This document shows positions 25,237-33,318 of a stretch of 64,000 nucleotides of DNA, one piece after another. The translations under genes were made by a program, and so were the position numbers. The notes under the pieces were generated by a model that was given only the letters and a program-made list of their open reading frames with translations, made no database searches and was not told the DNA's origin. Origin of the DNA: Phyllobacteriaceae bacterium. Its GTDB lineage: Bacteria; Pseudomonadota; Alphaproteobacteria; Rhizobiales; Rhizobiaceae. Positions within the stretch are counted from its first letter, which is position 1, and every line of letters starts with the position of its first letter. The stretch is taken from assembly GCA_002708825.1 (NCBI GenBank), contig PAPF01000018.1, positions 1-64,000 on the forward strand, in the 5' to 3' direction.

Positions 25237-25250
25237 GGAGATGACCGGAT

Positions 25251-26075
25251 TCAGTCGACCTGCACGCCCGGGCCGCCGGGACTGAGCCAGAGGCCGATCA
25301 TGCGGGCGGCTTCCAGCACCGCGTCCTTCAGTTCGCCGTGCAGGCGGGCCTCGTCGACATAGGAATCGACAGCGGTGACATTGATCGAGGCAACCGTCTG
25401 GCCGAAGCCGTCGCGCACGGGTGCCGCCACGGTGCAGACGCCCTTCTCGAAGAAGGATTGACTGACGGCATAGCCGCGTTCGCGGTCGCCGCGCAGCATG
25501 AAGGCCAGTTCGCCGACCGTCTTCGGCGTCTGCGGCGAAAATGGCGGCAGGCGGTCCTCGGGAAACATGGCGCGCAGGTCCGCCTGTGTCAGGTCGCAGA
25601 TCAGCATCCGCCCCATGACCGTGGCGTGGACCGGAAAGCGTGTGCCAACCTGCACGCTGCTGGCGATGGTCGAGCGGGCGGCGTGGCGGATGACATAGAC
25701 GACCTCCCTGCCGTCCAGCACCGCCATGTGGCTGGACAGGCCGGTCTGGTCCCGCAGGCGGCGCAGGATCGGCTGGGCGATGTCCACCAGGTCGTCGGAG
25801 ACGAGGTAGCCGAATCCTAGACCGAGCACTGCGGGGCCGAGACGGAACTTGCGGTCGCCATCGGCAACGAGGAAGTTCATCTGCTCCAGCGTGTGAAGGA
25901 GACGGAAGGCAGAGGCGCGCGGCAGCGCCAGTTGCCGCACGATATCCGGCGCGCCGAGCACCGGCTGTTCCCGCGAGAACAGCATCAGGATGCGCAGCCC
26001 GTGCTGGAGTGCGGGGACCAGATATGGGTCCTTGTCCTCCTGCTGCACCTTGCCGATTGCCGCCGTGTCGCTCAT
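25251..26075 (-). CDS. IclR-family transcriptional regulator
   Basis: This 274-residue regulator has an N-terminal winged helix at about 22-85 (ALQHGLRILMLFSREQPVLG, then LALPRASAFRLLHTLEQM) and an IclR effector domain with VGTRFPVHATVMGRMLIC and a C-terminal GQTVASINVTAV. IclR proteins in aromatic loci are often activators that respond to the substrate. It is the last gene of the minus-strand Rieske operon, 15 nt after the reductase gene. It is expected to control that operon and perhaps the divergent importer cluster. Confidence 0.93.
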   Translation of the reverse strand: MSDTAAIGKVQQEDKDPYLVPALQHGLRILMLFSREQPVLGAPDIVRQLALPRASAFRLLHTLEQMNFLVADGDRKFRLGPAVLGLGFGYLVSDDLVDIAQPILRRLRDQTGLSSHMAVLDGREVVYVIRHAARSTIASSVQVGTRFPVHATVMGRMLICDLTQADLRAMFPEDRLPPFSPQTPKTVGELAFMLRGDRERGYAVSQSFFEKGVCTVAAPVRDGFGQTVASINVTAVDSYVDEARLHGELKDAVLEAARMIGLWLSPGGPGVQVD

Positions 26076-26090
26076 GCCGTCGTCCGTGCG

Positions 26091-27047
26091 TCAGATGTCC
26101 AGGACCAGCCGTTCGCCCTTGCAGCGGGAAACGCAGATCATCATCGTCCTTCCCGCTTCCTGTTCCGATTTCGTCAGCACCGAATCACGGTGATCGGGAA
26201 CGCCGTCGAGTACGCGCGTTTCGCAGGTGCCGCAAATCCCGTCCTCGCAGGAGGTGTCTACGGAAACGCCGGCGCGCTGGATGGCCGCGGCGATGCTCTC
26301 GTCAGCGGCCACCTCGATGGTCTTGCCGGCCCGGTTGAGCACCACAGTGATGGGCCTGTCCTCGCCTTCGACCTCGATTGCCTTGGGAGAGAAATACTCG
26401 ACGTGAACATGGGTCTCCGGCAGGTGCGCCGTCGCAGCCTCGAAGGCGGCGAGCATGCCGGCGGGGCCGCAGCAGTAGAAATGTGTGCCTTCCGGCTGGC
26501 CGGCAATCGCTGCGCCAACATCCATGGGGCCGCCAGAGGTCTCGTCGACATGCAGCAACGGGGCAATGTCCAGTGCCTGCAATTCGCCCAGGAAAGCGGC
26601 GCGGTCGGCCGAGCGCACCGCGTAGTGGAAATCGAAATCGCGGCCAAGCGCTGCGAGCCGCCGCGCCATGCAGACCATGGGCGTGACGCCGATCCCGCCG
26701 GCGATCAGAACGACCTTCGGCGCGTCCTCGACAAGCGGGAAATGGTTGCGCGGACCGGCGACAGCGATCACGTCGCCGACGCGGAGCGTGCGGTGGATGA
26801 AGGACGACCCGCCGCGGCTGGCCGCATCCAGGCCGACGCCCACCGTGATGCGGTCGCGCAGGCCCGGATCGCCCTTGATCGAATAGGACCGCGTGATGCC
26901 GTTGGGCAATGTCAGGTCGACATGGGCGCCGGGTTCATAGACAGGGACATCGCCGCCATCGGGCAGGCGCAACTCGATTTCGAGCACGTCGCGGGCGGCC
27001 CATTCCATCCGGTGGACGCGCATGTTTCGCGCGGTGTGGTCGGTCAT
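26091..27047 (-). CDS. Phthalate-dioxygenase-reductase-type oxidoreductase (FMN, NAD, [2Fe-2S])
   Basis: This 318-residue electron-transfer protein has an FMN-binding RSYSIKGD, NAD domain with GGIGVTPMV and a CGPAGML loop, and a C-terminal plant-type ferredoxin with CEDGICGTC and a final Cys in MMICVSRC. This domain order is that of class IA reductases (phthalate dioxygenase reductase, VanB). It should pass electrons from NADH to the Rieske oxygenase encoded two genes earlier in the operon. It starts 6 nt after the Rid gene. Confidence 0.93.
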   Translation of the reverse strand: MTDHTARNMRVHRMEWAARDVLEIELRLPDGGDVPVYEPGAHVDLTLPNGITRSYSIKGDPGLRDRITVGVGLDAASRGGSSFIHRTLRVGDVIAVAGPRNHFPLVEDAPKVVLIAGGIGVTPMVCMARRLAALGRDFDFHYAVRSADRAAFLGELQALDIAPLLHVDETSGGPMDVGAAIAGQPEGTHFYCCGPAGMLAAFEAATAHLPETHVHVEYFSPKAIEVEGEDRPITVVLNRAGKTIEVAADESIAAAIQRAGVSVDTSCEDGICGTCETRVLDGVPDHRDSVLTKSEQEAGRTMMICVSRCKGERLVLDI

Positions 27048-27053
27048 GGCGGT

Positions 27054-27464
27054 TCAGTCCTGTTGCAGCGAGACGTCGAGATTGGCGAAGGCATCCACCT
27101 CGACGAGCAGGTCGGGAAAGACGAGTCCGGAAACCTCGACCAGTGTCGAGACCGGGTAGGTGGCGGCAAATGCAGCCTTGCGGGCCGCGTTCACCTCGTC
27201 CTTGCGGGCGATGTCGGTGACGTAGATGACAAGGCGGTAGATGTTGCCGGGGTGGCCGCCTGCGGCCTTCACCTGGGCGAAGACCTTGTCGAAGCAGGCA
27301 CGCGTCTGGGCCTCCATGCTGGCACCGCCGATGGCCTTGCCGTCGGGCCCGCGCGCAGTGACGCCCGACAGGACGATCTCGCGGCCGATCACGAGGCCGT
27401 TCGACCAGGAGGCGCCGGGCGGTTCCGGCACCTCCGGGCAGTCGATCTTCACGAAGCCTGCCAT
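27054..27464 (-). CDS. Rid (YjgF/YER057c/UK114) family protein lacking the catalytic Arg
   Basis: This 136-residue trimeric Rid-fold protein has GNIYRLVIYVTDI and the end FPDLLVEVDAFANL. RidA deaminases hydrolyse imines using an Arg in a segment shaped RT-x-VEV; the matching position here reads STLVEV, so the Arg is Ser. Members lacking it belong to other Rid subfamilies, some of which hydrolyse enamines or carbamates in catabolic pathways. Translation is coupled to the Rieske gene (TGATG). It may process an imine, enamine or unstable oxygenation product, as 2-aminomuconate deaminases of this fold do. Confidence 0.88.
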   Translation of the reverse strand: MAGFVKIDCPEVPEPPGASWSNGLVIGREIVLSGVTARGPDGKAIGGASMEAQTRACFDKVFAQVKAAGGHPGNIYRLVIYVTDIARKDEVNAARKAAFAATYPVSTLVEVSGLVFPDLLVEVDAFANLDVSLQQD

Positions 27465-28516
27465 CAGGCGCGGGCCTGCCGTTCGGCTTCGAGCTGTTCG
27501 CGGGCCAGTGCCGCCATGCGCCGGCGAACGCGCACAAGGCCGAGGTCGTGCTGGTAGAGGATCTCGCGGCCGCGCGGGTCGGTCAGGATGTCCTCCAGCA
27601 TCACGCGGTCCTGTTCGAGCACGTGGTGGTGGCGCTCCTCCAGACGGTTCTTGTAGAGGAAACGCCAGGCATCGCGCTGCCAGCCGTCCACCTTGCGGCA
27701 GCGCCAGTGGAAGATCGCCGCCATGCGCTCGTTGATCGGCGTGTACATGCCGACGATGTGGAAATTGCCGCCGGGACCGCCCGTCTTGGGATAGGGAATT
27801 TCAAGCCGCAGCCAGTGAATCCCGGTCTCGCCCCATTCGGAGAAGTCGAAGTTGACGCTGCGCTGGCCTTCCTTCTCGAAGATGAAGCCGTTTTCAGTGT
27901 CGGTGATGACGAATTTCGCGGTGGTGTCGCCGAAATTCATGGAATGGGACTGCTTGTGCAGGAAGGTCCCGTGCATCGGGTCCATGACGTTGTCGATGAC
28001 GAAACGGTAGTCGCCCTTCCATTCGGCATAGTTCAGGAAATGGCTGTATTCAGGATCGGAAAGCTGCTCGGGCGCGACGAAGGGTGCCGGGTCCGGGTTC
28101 GGGTTCGCGTCGTCGGATACATAGGCGAAGATGACTCCGAAGCGCTCTATGATCGGAAAGGTGCGCACGCAGCGCATGCCTTCCAGCTTGCAGCCGGGGC
28201 TTCCCGGCACGGATACGGCGACGCCGTTCTCGTCCACCTGCACGCCATGATAGCCGCAGGCGATGCGGTCATCCACGGCAATGCCGCGCGACAGGGGCGC
28301 GCCGCGATGCGGGCAGAAGTCCTCGAGGCAGGCAACCGAACCGTCATACTTGCGCCAAAGCACCATCCGGTAGCCGAGACGGAACAGCGAGACGGGCCGG
28401 TCCTTGACGAAATGCGACGGGCAGATGGCCCACCACTGGTTGCGCAGGCCCACCTTGAGGCGCTGTTCGATCATCTCGTCGGTGACGGGGGCATCGTTCC
28501 GGGGGGTGTCGAGCAT
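27464..28516 (-). CDS. Rieske non-heme iron oxygenase, catalytic subunit
   Basis: This 350-residue protein has a Rieske [2Fe-2S] site, CPHRGAPLSRG and then CGYHG about 17 residues later (residues about 68-92), and a mononuclear iron site with NVMDPMHGTFLH giving Asp-His-His. Size and single-subunit organisation resemble vanillate O-demethylase and the phthalate 4,5-dioxygenase class, matched by the PDR-type reductase in the operon. It would demethylate or hydroxylate an aromatic or heteroaromatic acid. ATG at 28516 has GAGGAG upstream; an in-frame GTG seven codons earlier lacks one. Substrate not determinable by eye. Confidence 0.92.
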   Translation of the reverse strand: MLDTPRNDAPVTDEMIEQRLKVGLRNQWWAICPSHFVKDRPVSLFRLGYRMVLWRKYDGSVACLEDFCPHRGAPLSRGIAVDDRIACGYHGVQVDENGVAVSVPGSPGCKLEGMRCVRTFPIIERFGVIFAYVSDDANPNPDPAPFVAPEQLSDPEYSHFLNYAEWKGDYRFVIDNVMDPMHGTFLHKQSHSMNFGDTTAKFVITDTENGFIFEKEGQRSVNFDFSEWGETGIHWLRLEIPYPKTGGPGGNFHIVGMYTPINERMAAIFHWRCRKVDGWQRDAWRFLYKNRLEERHHHVLEQDRVMLEDILTDPRGREILYQHDLGLVRVRRRMAALAREQLEAERQARA

Positions 28517-28533
28517 GGTCTGGCTCCTCGGGA

Positions 28534-28752
28534 TCACGCGCCAAGGCGCTTGAGTTCGGACAGGACCAGTTCGCTGGTCCAGGGGCGGCCGCCGGGCGAG
28601 GGCACCGCGTCGGCGATCAGGCCGGCGACGATGCCGTCGACATCGGTGACGCCGCCGGCAAAGGCCTTTTCCAGGGCGTCGGCAAGCAGGTCCTCGTACT
28701 CGGTCGGGTCCCGGTCCCTCGACTGGTGGACCACGATATATTGTTCGGCCAT
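28534..28752 (-). CDS. Small conserved protein (72 aa) of the Rieske operon, possible HTH-like fold
   Basis: The product is acidic and predicted mostly helical: EYEDLLADALEKAFAGGV, then a loop GGRPWTSELVLSELKRLGA. A strong GGAGGAAAG lies 8 nt before the ATG, so it is very probably translated. I associate this kind of short protein with entries called recombinase-like helix-turn-helix domain next to Rieske oxygenases, but I cannot confirm that here. It lies between the 108-residue gene and the oxygenase gene with short gaps. It could be an accessory or assembly factor. Function unknown. Confidence 0.75.
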   Translation of the reverse strand: MAEQYIVVHQSRDRDPTEYEDLLADALEKAFAGGVTDVDGIVAGLIADAVPSPGGRPWTSELVLSELKRLGA

Positions 28753-28754
28753 CG

Positions 28755-29081
28755 TCACTTTCCTCCGTTGCGCACGCGTTCGCGGATCATCTCCCGGACC
28801 GGCACGAAATCGTAGGCCGGGAAGCACTCTGTTTCGAAGACGCCCCAGGCGGAACGCTCCAGTTCGACATTGACGACATTGAGCTTCGAGGGCGGCAGGC
28901 GCAGCGTGACGATCTGGCCGAAGCCCATGGCAACCACCCAGGAGACGATCTCCACGCCTTCGGGCGGAAACCGTTCCCACCAGTCGGCCTGCTTCAGCTT
29001 CGTCTGGATGGCATCGAGATTGTTCGACTGGTCGTGTTTCAGGAACACGGTCATCAACATGGTCTCGCCGGATGCGGTCAC
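28755..29081 (-). CDS. Small protein (about 108 aa) heading the Rieske operon, function unknown
   Basis: The protein runs from TASGETMLMTVFLKHDQSNN to a charged C-terminus MIRERVRNGGK. Alternating hydrophobic strands (EIVSWVVAMGFGQIVTLRLP) suggest a ferredoxin-like alpha+beta barrel, a fold used by monooxygenase-type and muconolactone-isomerase-type proteins. A GTG start at 29081 is chosen because AGGAGGGG precedes it by about five bases; ATG at 29060 or 29054 would give shorter forms, and a 29129 start lacks a ribosome site and would overlap the operator. It is the first gene of the operon and probably expressed with the oxygenase. Confidence 0.65.
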   Translation of the reverse strand: MTASGETMLMTVFLKHDQSNNLDAIQTKLKQADWWERFPPEGVEIVSWVVAMGFGQIVTLRLPPSKLNVVNVELERSAWGVFETECFPAYDFVPVREMIRERVRNGGK

Positions 29082-29100
29082 CAGCCCCTCCTGATGCGGT

Positions 29101-29140
29101 GTTGTTCCAAATATGAAACAACTTATCATTATTGAAACAA
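29101..29140. promoter_or_regulatory. Operator/promoter region of the Rieske operon (two TGAAACAA sites)
   Basis: GTTGTTCC-6-GAAACAAC at 29101-29122 is an inverted repeat matching at 7 of 8 arm positions. The right arm's TGAAACAA recurs at 29133-29140, nineteen bases on, about two helical turns. The pair lies just upstream of the first minus-strand gene and suits an IclR-type dimer of dimers. On the minus strand a TTGTTT hexamer at about 29136-29141 could be the -35. Confidence 0.55.
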
Positions 29141-29401
29141 TGCTACGAGGAAAGCCTCTGTCTGTAAAGAGGCAATTGGAAGGACAAATTCACGCCAAAG
29201 GCTGAATATCGCCTCTTTTGCAGCAGAAAACAGATTTTTCATTTAAGTCTTGCCAGATCGGAAATCTCGTCATAGCATTTCAATCAAGAACAAGGTGTTC
29301 AATTATGAACATAAAGTGTGAGGGAAACAACGTGTCTGATCCGATGAGGAATACGGCGGCGGCACGGGCAGGGGCGTTGACCGCCGCCGGAGGCAACGGC
29401 C
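29141..29401. other. AT-rich non-coding spacer with a 16-bp palindrome, upstream of the importer cluster
   Basis: This spacer is visibly AT-richer than its surroundings. It holds a perfect palindrome TGTTCA-ATTA-TGAACA at 29296-29311, a likely operator for the plus-strand cluster. A GTG-started 26-codon frame (from 29335, SDPMRNTAAARAG) with no known family overlaps the start of the ATPase gene and might act as a coupled leader peptide. No RNA family is recognised. Confidence 0.5.
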
Positions 29402-30181
29402 ATGGCGCTTGAATACCGCAACGTCACCAAGGCATTCGGGTCGAAGGAAGACGGTACGCTGCTGACCGCGCTGAAGGATGTTTCCTTCACCGCCGACGAG
29501 GGCGAGTTCGTCGCCATTGTCGGTCCGTCGGGCTGCGGCAAGAGCACGATGCTGAACATGACGGCCGGCCTCTACCAGCCGACGAGCGGCGAGGTCCATG
29601 TCTCGGGCGAACTGGTCACGCGGCCGAATTCGCATGTCGGCTTCATGTTGCAGAAGGACCTGCTGCTGCCCTGGCGGACCATCGAGCAGAATGTCTGCTT
29701 CGGTCTGGAGGCGCGCGGCGTGGGGCGGGCGGAATGCCGTGAGCGGGCCGCGGCCATGCTGGACCGCTGCCACCTGCACGGGTTCGGCGACTATTATCCG
29801 CACCAGCTTTCCGGCGGCATGCGCCAGCGCGCGGCGCTGGCCCGCACGCTGGTCATCGACCCGGACGTGATCCTTCTGGACGAGCCGTTCTCGGCACTCG
29901 ACGCGCAGACGAAGATCATTATCCAGCGCAATTTCGCAGCCACCATCGAGCAGGAGAACATCACCACGCTGCTCATCACCCACGACCTGGCGGAAGCCGC
30001 CTTCATGGCAGACCGCATCCTGGTGCTGTCGCAGCGTCCGGGCACGATCGTGGAGGAAATCAGGGTCGACCTGCCGGACCGGGGCAACCCGACGGCGCGG
30101 CGGCAGAATCCCAAGGCACAGGTCTACATCAACCGGATGTTCGAGATCCTGAAGCTGAAGGACCAGGAAGAACTCGCGTGA
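29402..30181 (+). CDS. ABC transporter ATP-binding protein, nitrate/sulfonate/taurine type (SsuB/TauB family)
   Basis: This 259-residue ATPase has Walker A GPSGCGKST, signature LSGGMRQRAALAR, Walker B VILLDEPFSALD and the switch His in LLITHDLAEAA. The extension with DLPDRGNP near the end is typical of NitT/TauT importers. These systems take up sulfonates, nitrate, thiamine precursors, phthalate and other aromatic acids. It is first in a cluster followed at once by the cognate binding protein and permease genes. GGAGGCAAC precedes the ATG. Confidence 0.93.
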   Translation: MALEYRNVTKAFGSKEDGTLLTALKDVSFTADEGEFVAIVGPSGCGKSTMLNMTAGLYQPTSGEVHVSGELVTRPNSHVGFMLQKDLLLPWRTIEQNVCFGLEARGVGRAECRERAAAMLDRCHLHGFGDYYPHQLSGGMRQRAALARTLVIDPDVILLDEPFSALDAQTKIIIQRNFAATIEQENITTLLITHDLAEAAFMADRILVLSQRPGTIVEEIRVDLPDRGNPTARRQNPKAQVYINRMFEILKLKDQEELA

Positions 30182-30213
30182 ACAGAACCATCGGAAAAAC
30201 AAAGAGGGTGAAC

Positions 30214-31188
30214 ATGAAGAAGCTTTTGAGAACCATCGTGACGGCCGTCTCGCTCGCGGCCATGGCCGGGGCCGCCACGGCCGCGGAGAAAATGACCTAT
30301 CTCTTCCCGGCGCCTGACTTCCTGCCGGCCTTCGCGCCGTTCAAGATCGCCATGGCGAAGGGCTATTACACCGATGCCGGGCTGGACGTGACCTTCCAGG
30401 TTGCCAAGGGCGGCGCCGACGTGGCCAAGCAGGTCGGCGTCGGAAACGCCGAACTGGGCGGCGGCATCGGCGACACGGCGATCATCGTGCGGGCCAACGG
30501 CCTGCCGATCCGCGGCGTCGCAGTTCTCGGCGCGAAGGCGCTGACGCAGATCTACTGGCGCAAGGATGCCGGCGTGAATTCGCTGGCGGACCTGAAGGGC
30601 AAGTCGGTGGGCGTGCTCTCCTTCCAGGACACGACCTATTACAACCTGCTCGCCGCGCTGGCGAGCGTGGGGCTGACAAAGAACGATGTGGACATCCAGG
30701 CCGTCGGCCCGGCCGGCATCATCCAGCTGATGATCTCCAATGACACGCAGGCCATGTCCGGCACCGTCGAATGGGCGGGCGCCGTGCGCGCGGCCGGCAT
30801 CGATGTCGGCATGGTGCCGATCAACGACATCTTCCCGGCCATGGCGCAGGCGATCATCGCGTCGGACAAGATGATCGCGGAGAAGCCCGAACTGGTGAAG
30901 GCCTTCGTGCAGGCCACCATCAAGGGCTATGTCGACGTCATCAACGATCCCGAGCAGGCGGCCAAGGACTATGTCGCCGCCGTGCCGCAGCATGCGGGCA
31001 AGGAAAAGGTGATGGAAGGCATCATGCGCGGCTATATCGACCTCGTCTACGGCACCGATACCGAGACCTTCGGCATGTTCGACGAGGCGCGCATGAAGGC
31101 GGTGCAGGACTTCTACCTGAAGAACGACATCGTGCGCGAGGCGGTGCCGATCGCCGACACCTACACCAACCAGTTCGTCGCCAAGTGA
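30214..31188 (+). CDS. ABC transporter substrate-binding protein, NMT1/SsuA-like
   Basis: This 324-residue periplasmic protein has a Sec signal (KKLLRTIVTAVSLAAMAG, cleavage near ATA-AEK) and a SsuA/THI5-like core: PFKIAMAKGYYTDAGLDVTF and GVNSLADLKGKSVGVLS. ATG at 30214 has AGAGGGTG upstream; a GTG twelve codons earlier would spoil the signal peptide. The family binds sulfonates, pyrimidine precursors or aromatic carboxylates. The cargo here is probably the aromatic handled by the genes around it. Confidence 0.92.
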   Translation: MKKLLRTIVTAVSLAAMAGAATAAEKMTYLFPAPDFLPAFAPFKIAMAKGYYTDAGLDVTFQVAKGGADVAKQVGVGNAELGGGIGDTAIIVRANGLPIRGVAVLGAKALTQIYWRKDAGVNSLADLKGKSVGVLSFQDTTYYNLLAALASVGLTKNDVDIQAVGPAGIIQLMISNDTQAMSGTVEWAGAVRAAGIDVGMVPINDIFPAMAQAIIASDKMIAEKPELVKAFVQATIKGYVDVINDPEQAAKDYVAAVPQHAGKEKVMEGIMRGYIDLVYGTDTETFGMFDEARMKAVQDFYLKNDIVREAVPIADTYTNQFVAK

Positions 31189-31203
31189 CGGACTGACCGG
31201 CAC

Positions 31204-31229
31204 GGGACGCGGCCAGGCTGCCGTGTCCC
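31204..31229 (+). terminator. Hairpin between the binding-protein and permease genes
   Basis: GGGACGCGGC and GCCGTGTCCC pair over 10 bp, one pair being G-U, around a 6-nt loop. No T tract follows. The position is equivalent to the hairpins after the other three binding-protein genes in this window. Confidence 0.5.
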
Positions 31230-31287
31230 ATGCCCTTCCTGCGGCCTGTCTGCCGCGAAACCTCTTCCGCCTGCTGGACCGGGACCG

Positions 31288-32049
31288 ATGAAAAACACCG
31301 TTCTCATGACGACACTCGTGGTTGCCCTCATTTTCCTGCTGGCATGGGAGTTCATCCCGCCGGCGCTGGGCGTGCCGCGCTATATCATTCCCACGCCCAG
31401 CCAGTGCCTGGAGGAACTGATCCGCAACATCCGGCTGGACAACCTGGTCGGCCATACGCTCTCGACCTTCGTCATGACGCTGATCGGCTTTGCCGTCGGC
31501 AGTGTTCTCGGCGCGGTGATCGGCTACCTGCTCGGCATGTCGACCTTCTGGGAGCGCGTGCTCTCGCCCTATATCCTGGCGCTGCAGATCGCGCCGAAAG
31601 TGGCCTTCGCGCCGCTGTTCATCATGTGGTTCGGCTTCACGTTCTGGCCGAAGCTGCTGGTGACGATCCTGATCGTCTTCTTCCCCATCCTCGTCAACGT
31701 GCTGCAGGCGATGAAGACGGTGGATCGCGACATCATCAACCTGGCGCGCGCCTACAACCTCACGCGCTGGCAGATCTTCCGCAAGATCGAGTTCCCGTCC
31801 ACGCTGCCCTCGCTGCTGGCGGGCCTGCGCATCGGCTCCACGCTGGCGGTGATCGGCGTGACGGTCGGCGAACTGGTGGGCGGCAATACGGGCCTGGGCT
31901 TCCTCATCTCCTACGGCGAAGGGCAGGCGAACGCGGCCATGGTGTTCAATGCCATCCTGCTGCTCACCCTGATCGGCATCGTGCTCTATTCCGCCGTGAC
32001 CTGGGCGGAACGACGCCTGCTTCACTACATCCCGAAGGCGGAGCACTGA
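31288..32049 (+). CDS. ABC transporter permease, SsuC/TauC family
   Basis: This 253-residue inner-membrane protein has about six hydrophobic segments. It has the binding-protein-dependent transport loop ARAYNLTRWQIFRKIEFPS that docks on the ATPase, followed by LPSLLAGLRIGSTLAVIGV and the family's VGELVGGNTGLGFLI. It is the channel of the importer and probably acts as a homodimer. It is separated from the binding-protein gene by a 99-nt gap with a hairpin and followed after 3 nt by a monooxygenase gene. Confidence 0.93.
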   Translation: MKNTVLMTTLVVALIFLLAWEFIPPALGVPRYIIPTPSQCLEELIRNIRLDNLVGHTLSTFVMTLIGFAVGSVLGAVIGYLLGMSTFWERVLSPYILALQIAPKVAFAPLFIMWFGFTFWPKLLVTILIVFFPILVNVLQAMKTVDRDIINLARAYNLTRWQIFRKIEFPSTLPSLLAGLRIGSTLAVIGVTVGELVGGNTGLGFLISYGEGQANAAMVFNAILLLTLIGIVLYSAVTWAERRLLHYIPKAEH

Positions 32050-32052
32050 GCC

Positions 32053-33318
32053 ATGGCGCGCTCCGCCCTTTCCGCAAACCGTCTTGACGTGCTGGTCGCC
32101 GGCGCCGGCATCGCCGGTTGCGCCGCAGCCATCGCGCTTGCGCGGGACGGGCACCGGGTGCGCGTGCTCGAAAGGCAGGCGGAGTGGCGCTTCCTCAGTT
32201 CCGGCATCTTCGTCTATTCCAACGGGCTTGAAAGCCTGGCCGATCTCGGTGTGCTCGATGCCATCCTGGAGGCGGGCTTCGCCATACCGGGCGGACGCAA
32301 CGCCTATTTCGATCATCGCGGAAACCCGATTGTCGATGTCACCTATCCGCCGGGCGAGCGGCCGGGCGTGCCGGCCATCCTCGGCATCAAGCGGGCGGAA
32401 CTGCACCGGATCCTGGCCGCCCGGATGCAGGCGCTCGGCGTTCAGGTGGATCTCGGCGTCACGGTCAGCGCCATCGACAACGGCGCCGACGGCGTGACCG
32501 CGCGGCTCAGCGACGGACGCGCGCTGACCGCCGACCTGCTGATCGGCGCCGACGGTATCCGCAGCGCCATGCGCACCATGATCGGCATCAATGTGGAGCC
32601 GCGCCATACCGGTTTCGGGGTGTGGCGTGCCGTTCATGAGCGCCCGGCAGACCTGACCGACAAGATCATGCTGATGGGGCCGGGCAAGCGGTTCGGCATC
32701 ATGCCGATCCGCGACGACCGGCTCTACACCTTCGGCACCGTGGCCGAGCCGAAGGAAAGCCGTTTCGATCCGGCGGCCTGGCCGGAAACGATGCGTGCCC
32801 GCTTCGCCGAGTTCGATGGCCCGGCGCGTTCCTTTCTCGACGACACGGGGCCGCACAGCGAGGTCTTCTATACCGCTGTCGAGGAAGTGGCACTGCCGCT
32901 GCCCTGGCATCGCGGCCGGGTCCTGCTGATCGGCGATGCGGCCCATGCCTCCACGCCCTTCATGGGGCAGGGCGGCGCGATGGCCATGGAGGACGGGGTG
33001 GTGCTCGCCCGCCTGCTGGCCGCCACGGACGACGTCGGTGCCGCGCTCGACCGGTTCGGCGAACTCAGGGCGCCCGTCTGCCGCTTCGTGCAGGGCGTCT
33101 CCCGGGCCGTCGGCGAGGCCGGCGCGCGCGAGGACGCGGCAGCGCTTGCCGGACGCGACGCGCGGATGCGGCGCGAGGCGCAAGCCGCCGTGAACGATTT
33201 CTATGCCCGGCTCGCAGCCTTCCGGCGCGAGACGGACACCGCCATTCGCGCCCTTCAGGACAAGGGCGCGCCGACCGGAACCATTCCCGTTTATGAAACC
33301 CCAGGAGGTGTATCATGA
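32053..33318 (+). CDS. FAD-dependent aromatic monooxygenase (UbiH/NicC class)
   Basis: This 421-residue group A flavin monooxygenase has GAGIAGCAAAIALARDGHRV (FAD), the DG motif LLIGADGIRSAMR, and the GD motif LLIGDAAHASTPFMGQGG. It uses NAD(P)H and O2 to hydroxylate an aromatic or heteroaromatic acid. It lies 3 nt after the permease gene and overlaps the cupin gene by ATGA. The C-terminal 70 residues are helical and charged. A second enzyme of this class ends the same cluster, implying two hydroxylations or two substrates. Confidence 0.9.
   Translation: MARSALSANRLDVLVAGAGIAGCAAAIALARDGHRVRVLERQAEWRFLSSGIFVYSNGLESLADLGVLDAILEAGFAIPGGRNAYFDHRGNPIVDVTYPPGERPGVPAILGIKRAELHRILAARMQALGVQVDLGVTVSAIDNGADGVTARLSDGRALTADLLIGADGIRSAMRTMIGINVEPRHTGFGVWRAVHERPADLTDKIMLMGPGKRFGIMPIRDDRLYTFGTVAEPKESRFDPAAWPETMRARFAEFDGPARSFLDDTGPHSEVFYTAVEEVALPLPWHRGRVLLIGDAAHASTPFMGQGGAMAMEDGVVLARLLAATDDVGAALDRFGELRAPVCRFVQGVSRAVGEAGAREDAAALAGRDARMRREAQAAVNDFYARLAAFRRETDTAIRALQDKGAPTGTIPVYETPGGVS

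Noticed and set aside
30124-33183. 1019-codon open frame on the minus strand
   Set aside because: It is antisense to four well-supported genes (ABC binding protein, permease, monooxygenase). The translation is rich in H, R, G and D with no domain motifs, which is typical of GC-rich shadow frames.
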